A stretch of DNA of 9,463 nt from contig WTJZ01000003.1 of the NCBI GenBank assembly GCA_011524615.1, positions 1 to 9,463 on the forward strand. The letters run 5' to 3'. Of this stretch, positions 5,894 to 9,463 are shown piece by piece. The notes beneath the pieces are model-generated. The model was not told where the DNA came from, ran no database searches, and was given only the letters and a program-made list of their open reading frames with translations. Position 1 is the stretch's first letter, and the number at the start of each line of letters is the position of its first letter. The DNA is from Akkermansiaceae bacterium (GTDB lineage Bacteria > Verrucomicrobiota > Verrucomicrobiia > Verrucomicrobiales > Akkermansiaceae). The position numbers and the translations under genes are program-made.

Positions 5894-6742
5894 CTATCCT
5901 CCTGCGAAGGGAGGCATAAAGGCGACGAGGTCGCCGTCATTCAGTTGATAGTCCCATGGGACGAAGTTATTGTTCACCGCTGCTTTGACACTCTTTTGCT
6001 TCAGGCTGAGGCCGTATTGGAGCCTCACTTCCTCCCATAGTCCTGCGATGGTGATGGAGTGAGTGGAGGTTTGAGCCTTTGCGGTTTGGGCTTCCTGACG
6101 CAGCTTGGCATAGAACTCGAGGTCGAGCGTGAGCGCGGGGCTGGCGTATCCACCTGTGGCGCGGAGTTGCCATTCCTGATAGTCGGCAGGGTGATTGACA
6201 TTCTGTAGAGTGTAGGGCGATGGAGCCGACAGGGTGTGGAGTGTGAGTGATTCTAGGAACTTGCGCGCGCAGGAATGTCCGTCCTGTAGGAAGAGCTCTA
6301 ATGCTGCTAATGCTGAGGGTGTATAGAGAGTCGCTGTTGCTTCGGCCACTCCGTCGATCGGATTGGTGAAGGCATAGGCTTGCGCCTCTTGTTGGGCAGA
6401 GGCGTCGATGAGACGTTGGAGGTCATTAGCGGAGATGGCGGGCAGGTCGCAGGCTACGAGTAGCCATGAGGCGGTCGGATGTACACGGTGAGCGGCGAGT
6501 AGTCCACCTAGCGGTCCCTGATCTGCGACCCCATGTTCCTCATCTGTGATCTGAGGGTAAGAGAGGTTCTCGATGTGTTGCGCGGTACTAATGTAGACTG
6601 CATCAGTGATCTGGCTCAGTTCCGAGCATGCATATGAGAGGAAGCTATGGCCGTCTAGGTGGGCGAGGTCGCGCTTGGGCGAGCCCATGCGGGAACTATG
6701 TCCTCCTGCGAGGTAGAGTCCGTAGAGTGATGGATGGGACAT
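5894..6742 (-). CDS. mobA-moaD: MobA-MoaD fusion: Moco guanylyltransferase plus sulfur carrier
   Basis: A 282-residue cytoplasmic protein with two Moco activities. Residues 1 to about 192 are a MobA-type nucleotidyltransferase, which would transfer GMP from GTP to molybdenum cofactor. It has the LYLAGGHSSRMGSPK loop (9-23), GPLGGL (76-81), ACDLP (97-101, metal-binding Asp99) and NVNHPADY (181-188). After a short linker, 203-282 are a MoaD/ThiS beta-grasp domain: LDLEFYAKLRQEA at its start and NDGDLVAFMPPFAGG at its end. The Gly-Gly that becomes a thiocarboxylate is at the very C-terminus, so the carrier should still be chargeable. There is no internal ATG that would give a separate MoaD. MobA is usually about 190-200 residues and MoaD about 80, so the sum equals the fusion length and neither part looks truncated. 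It is last in the leftward operon, 11 bases after moaC; no Shine-Dalgarno is visible. The partners MoaE and MoeB are not in the window. Confidence 0.9.
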   Translation of the reverse strand: MSHPSLYGLYLAGGHSSRMGSPKRDLAHLDGHSFLSYACSELSQITDAVYISTAQHIENLSYPQITDEEHGVADQGPLGGLLAAHRVHPTASWLLVACDLPAISANDLQRLIDASAQQEAQAYAFTNPIDGVAEATATLYTPSALAALELFLQDGHSCARKFLESLTLHTLSAPSPYTLQNVNHPADYQEWQLRATGGYASPALTLDLEFYAKLRQEAQTAKAQTSTHSITIAGLWEEVRLQYGLSLKQKSVKAAVNNNFVPWDYQLNDGDLVAFMPPFAGG

Positions 6743-6753
6743 AAGGTAGAGGG

Positions 6754-7233
6754 CTATGCGTTGAAGTCGGACTTACCTCCGCGCTTTTCGGTGAGCTTGA
6801 GCTCGGAGATGATGATGCCAGGGTTCTTGGACTTACACATGTCGTAGATGGTGAGGGCTGCGACATTTGCTCCAGTGAGGGCTTCCATTTCCACTCCCGT
6901 TTTGGACGTAATCTTACAGGTACAGGAGACGAGTAGACTGGTGTCAGAGTGGGGGGTGATGTGGATGTTCACCTTTTCTAGACCGATGGGGTGGCACATG
7001 GGGATGAGGTCAGGGGTGCGTTTTGCCCCCATGATACCTGCGATGGTCGCGGTCTGGAGGACGGAGCCCTTCTTTGTAATAAGGTCTCCACTCTCGAAGT
7101 CTGACATGAGCTCTGAGCCTAGTTCAACGAGGCAGGTGGCGGTGGCAGTTCTAGTCGTGATTGCCTTATCTGAGACGTCGACCATTTGCGGTCGGTCGTC
7201 TTTGTCTAGATGGGTGAGGTCGTTTACAGCCAT
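6754..7233 (-). CDS. moaC: Cyclic pyranopterin monophosphate synthase MoaC
   Basis: Second enzyme of Moco synthesis: converts the 3',8-cyclo-GTP made by MoaA into cyclic pyranopterin monophosphate, in the cytosol. At 159 residues it is full length. Family motifs are intact: MVDVSDK (17-23), KGSVLQTATIAGIMGAKRT (55-73) with Lys55 in the position of the conserved catalytic-region Lys, DLIPMCHPI (75-83) with His81, and GVEMEALTGANVAALTIYDM (113-132) with Asp131 followed by Lys134, equivalent to the E. coli catalytic Asp128 and Lys131. It ends in the typical GGKSDF stretch. Its start lies inside the end of moeA (10-base overlap), indicating co-transcription and probably translational coupling, and mobA/moaD follows 11 bases after its stop. 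No Shine-Dalgarno precedes the ATG. Confidence 0.97.
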   Translation of the reverse strand: MAVNDLTHLDKDDRPQMVDVSDKAITTRTATATCLVELGSELMSDFESGDLITKKGSVLQTATIAGIMGAKRTPDLIPMCHPIGLEKVNIHITPHSDTSLLVSCTCKITSKTGVEMEALTGANVAALTIYDMCKSKNPGIIISELKLTEKRGGKSDFNA

Positions 7234-8408
7234 GGGTAGAAGTCTAGTGTAGTAGGGGATGCAGGGGCTGTGCCAAGTGGAATCTCTACGAATCCATCAG
7301 AACCAGCTAGAGCACCGAAGTCTCCTGAGTTCTGAGGGGCGTGGAGTCGAGCCTCAGAGGGCGAGATGAGTTCTACGGGCAGGAAGCGTGTGAGGTGAAA
7401 GTCGGACAGGTCATGCGTGATCGTGACCTGCGGGCGGGGTAGAAGGGGGCGACCCATAATGCTCTCTAGGTAGGGCGCGACGTATCGGTGAAAGGTGACG
7501 AGTGTCGAAATGGCGTTCCCGGGCAGGGCAAAGATGGCAGGGCGATCCTTCGCACCGGACCAATAGGCGAGTGGCTTACCAGGGCGCTGAGAGACTCCAT
7601 GGAATTGCGGTTCTCCCGCGAGTTCTCCAAAGATTTGACCGAGGAAGTCGCTAGACCCCTTACTGATCGCGCCACAGGTGAGGATGACATCGGCATGGCT
7701 GAGGGCATGATGGAGCGTCGCCTTCATTGTATCGAAATCGTCAGGGAGGTGCTCGAAGGTAATATCAGAGATCCCTAGCGAGCACAGTGCGGTATGGAGA
7801 GCGGTCGGATGAGAGCGGCGGATCTGGAATTGGGTAGGCGTAGAGGCTGGGTCGACGGCTTCTTGTCCCGTGGTGAGGATGAAGATGCGAGGTGCTCTGG
7901 TGACGGAGAGACTCAGGCTCCCTACGCTGGCGGCGATGGAGAGATTGGCGGCATTGAGTTGACTCCCTGCTGGTAGAATGGGGTGGCCTGCCCCCATGTC
8001 TGACCCTTGGCGGTGCACGAATTGATACGGAGTGGGCTGGAAGTCGGTCACGATCGTAGCCGTCTCCCCCTGGATCTCTAGTTCTTCAACAGGAACAACG
8101 ACATCACAGTCCGAGGGAAGAGCTCCTCCCGTATTGATGCGCCATGCTTGAGTCGGTTCGAGAGGTTGGGTCTGAGGGGCTCCCGCTTGGACGGTCCCGA
8201 CTAGAGTAAAGGAGCGTGATGGGCTACTGCTCGAGAAGCAAATCCCATCCATCATCACTCGGTCGTACGGAGGGTACTCGCGATCCGCAGTAATGCTAGA
8301 GGCTAACACTCGTCCATTCGCGTGCGGGAGCGTCACGAGCTCTGAAGAGAGCGTGCGAGCATGGTCCAAGATGGCCTGAGCCGCGTGGTGAACAGGGGTA
8401 AGAGACAT
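7224..8408 (-). CDS. moeA: Molybdopterin molybdenumtransferase MoeA
   Basis: Inserts molybdate into adenylylated molybdopterin, the step before MobA. It is 394 residues, close to the usual 390-410. Recognisable blocks are YPPYDRVMMDGICF (45-58; Asp54 corresponds to E. coli Asp59), WRINTGGALPSDCDVVVPVE (89-108; Thr93 matches Thr100), VHRQGSDMGAG (131-141), a MoCF-like domain (about 172-315) with ILTTGQE (177-183), CGAISKGSSDF (245-255) and ALPGNAIST (294-302), then the small C-terminal beta domain (about 325-394). Two motifs differ from the common form: TGQE instead of TGDE, and PGNA instead of PGNP; the key Glu183 is kept. It is first in the leftward operon; its stop overlaps the moaC start. 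It is divergent from moaA, so it may share control with it. The weak GAG 10 bases before the ATG is not a convincing ribosome site. Confidence 0.94.
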   Translation of the reverse strand: MSLTPVHHAAQAILDHARTLSSELVTLPHANGRVLASSITADREYPPYDRVMMDGICFSSSSPSRSFTLVGTVQAGAPQTQPLEPTQAWRINTGGALPSDCDVVVPVEELEIQGETATIVTDFQPTPYQFVHRQGSDMGAGHPILPAGSQLNAANLSIAASVGSLSLSVTRAPRIFILTTGQEAVDPASTPTQFQIRRSHPTALHTALCSLGISDITFEHLPDDFDTMKATLHHALSHADVILTCGAISKGSSDFLGQIFGELAGEPQFHGVSQRPGKPLAYWSGAKDRPAIFALPGNAISTLVTFHRYVAPYLESIMGRPLLPRPQVTITHDLSDFHLTRFLPVELISPSEARLHAPQNSGDFGALAGSDGFVEIPLGTAPASPTTLDFYPWL

Positions 8409-8555
8409 GATAGATCACTCATAGCGACTAGTGGGATGAGTACGAGTCAGAAAGTCGTAAATCAAAGTGCTTCATGAATGAGGTCTATAGGGAGTGGCGG
8501 AATCCAGGATATTTGTGTCGCGCGATGGCTCAAAGCGTGCTTGGTTGGCTCCACT
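8409..8555. promoter_or_regulatory. Divergent moeA/moaA intergenic region
   Basis: This 147-base stretch must carry the promoters of the moeA operon and of moaA. It contains an ACTCAT/ATGAGT inverted repeat (8417-8422, 8436-8441; 13-base spacer) next to TACGA/TCGTA (8441-8445, 8455-8459), both close to the moeA start. They could be an operator or leader hairpins, but are short enough to be chance. I found no convincing -10/-35 pair on either strand and no fold resembling the Moco riboswitch that precedes moaA in many proteobacteria. Confidence 0.35.
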
Positions 8556-9463
8556 ATGAGCGTAGGACTGGTAGATGCCCGGGGGCGACGATTACAAGAT
8601 ATGCGACTGTCTGTGACGGATCGCTGTAACTTTCGTTGTCGCTATTGCATGCCGGCGGAGATCTTTGGGCCTAACTACCGCTTCCTCGCGAATAAGAATT
8701 TGCTCTCCTTTGATGAAATGGAGTCGGTGGTCCGAGCTGGAGTCGCACTCGGGGTGCGTAAGGTGCGCCTCACGGGCGGTGAACCCTTGTTGAGAAAGGG
8801 GATTGATGATCTCATCGGGCTCCTCTCGGCGATCGAGGGGCTGGATGAGATCGCCATGACGACGAATGGGGTGCTCCTCTCGCACTATGCGGAGCGACTG
8901 GCACTCGCTGGTCTGAGCCGCGTGACCGTGAGCCTAGATGCGATTGATCCAGAGACCTTTGCCCAGATGAATGGAGTAGGGTCTAAGATCGAGCGGGTGC
9001 TGAAGGGGATCGAGATGGCTCAGTTACATGGGCTCCCCGTGAAGATTAATACGGTAGTGCAGCGAGGTGTGAATGAGGACCAACTCGTGCCACTGGTCAA
9101 CTATGCCCTCTCGCGAGGGATTCAGGTGCGTTTCATCGAGTTTATGGACGTGGGGGAGACGAATGGCTGGGAGCAAGTAGAGGTCGTACCCTCCCAAGAG
9201 ATCTTGACTCTCTTGGAGAACAGCTTCGAGTTAGCAGCTGACTCTCGCCCGTATGGTGCAGTAGCAGAGACATATCAGATTGAGAATGAATCTGGCGAGA
9301 GTGGTAAGGTGGGCTTTATCTCCTCAGTGACACGCCCGTTTTGCCGGGATTGTGGACGTGTCAGAGTGTCTGCAGATGGGAAGATCTATGGCTGTCTGTT
9401 CGCGAGTTCAGGACAGTCTATCAAGGAGTTACTCCGATCTGGAGCGAGTCAGGAGCAGGTTCT
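8556..9463 (+). CDS. moaA: GTP 3',8-cyclase MoaA (partial, 3' end off window)
   Basis: Radical SAM enzyme that starts Moco synthesis by turning GTP into 3',8-cyclo-GTP. The visible 302 codons are intact; the family is about 325-340 residues, so some 25-40 residues, including the usual C-terminal Gly-Gly, lie past the right edge. The N-terminal 4Fe-4S site is C24-x3-C28-x2-C31 in SVTDRCNFRCRYCMP, followed by the SAM-binding LTGGEP (72-77), VSLDA (125-129) and RFIEFMDVG (192-200). The second cluster site is C263-x2-C266-x13-C280 in the block beginning PFCRDCGRVRVSADG, with Arg268 and Arg270 placed to bind GTP. The ATG at 8556 gives the usual short lead-in (GLVDARGRRLQDMRLSV). An in-frame ATG at 8478 would add 26 residues with no family resemblance. 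No Shine-Dalgarno is visible for either. It is divergent from moeA-moaC-mobA/moaD. Confidence 0.96.
   Translation, partial: MSVGLVDARGRRLQDMRLSVTDRCNFRCRYCMPAEIFGPNYRFLANKNLLSFDEMESVVRAGVALGVRKVRLTGGEPLLRKGIDDLIGLLSAIEGLDEIAMTTNGVLLSHYAERLALAGLSRVTVSLDAIDPETFAQMNGVGSKIERVLKGIEMAQLHGLPVKINTVVQRGVNEDQLVPLVNYALSRGIQVRFIEFMDVGETNGWEQVEVVPSQEILTLLENSFELAADSRPYGAVAETYQIENESGESGKVGFISSVTRPFCRDCGRVRVSADGKIYGCLFASSGQSIKELLRSGASQEQV

Noticed and set aside
7466..7976. Open frames on both strands inside moeA (7466-7708 leftward, 7488-7778 and 7794-7976 rightward)
   Set aside because: moeA is intact across this span with recognisable motifs, and the alternative translations have none.
8478..8555. Longer MoaA starting at the ATG at 8478
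   Set aside because: The added 26 residues resemble no MoaA N-terminus and no ribosome site precedes it; the ATG at 8556 gives the usual lead-in.
8409..8600. Moco riboswitch upstream of moaA
   Set aside because: I could not build the expected multi-stem fold; only short inverted repeats are present near the moeA start.
8592..8885. Leftward frame of 97 codons opposite moaA
   Set aside because: It lies opposite the conserved radical SAM motifs and has no features of its own.

Overview
The window looks like chromosomal DNA from a Gram-negative, probably PVC-group bacterium; Verrucomicrobiota is my best guess. This rests on a secreted DUF1080 (3-keto-disaccharide hydrolase) protein, a family frequent in Verrucomicrobiota and Planctomycetota, on a LolA-like periplasmic carrier that implies an outer membrane, and on the near absence of Shine-Dalgarno sequences before the genes. 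GC content is intermediate. I see no mobile element, tRNA, rRNA or CRISPR, and nothing that looks recently acquired.

Left part (1-4101). The window opens with the structured, terminator-like 3' end of an unseen rightward transcript (about 19-90). A possible promoter and a PIN-PhoH (PhoH2-type) RNA-processing ATPase gene (185-1723, +) follow. It converges, with a 20-base gap, on a large MMPL/RND-type inner-membrane exporter gene (1744-4101, -). An RNA hairpin that could end the phoH transcript lies in the last codons of the exporter gene.

Middle part (4102-5893). A 99-base AT-rich divergent control region carrying an inverted repeat separates the exporter from a LolA-like periplasmic carrier (4201-4863, +). 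Exporter plus LolA-like protein is a recurrent pairing, so they probably move one hydrophobic molecule across the envelope. Four bases after lolA starts a lysine-rich 47-residue gene (4868-5011, +), which has the clearest ribosome binding site in the window. After a 175-base gap with a hairpin or pseudoknot-like element comes the secreted DUF1080 gene (5187-5840, +), followed by a GC-rich hairpin.

Right part (5894-9463). This is a molybdenum cofactor (Moco) locus. A tight leftward operon runs moeA - moaC - mobA/moaD (8408 to 5894), with a 10-base overlap and then an 11-base gap. moaA is divergent and runs off the right edge. MoaA and MoaC make cPMP from GTP, the MoaD domain is the small sulfur-carrier subunit of molybdopterin synthase, MoeA inserts molybdate, and the MobA domain adds a GMP nucleotide. 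moaE, moeB and mogA/moaB are not in the window. The most unusual feature is one polypeptide joining a MobA nucleotidyltransferase to a C-terminal MoaD that keeps its terminal Gly-Gly.

I do not see clear evidence of a wholly new system. The best candidates for something undescribed are the MobA-MoaD fusion and the small basic protein coupled to lolA.
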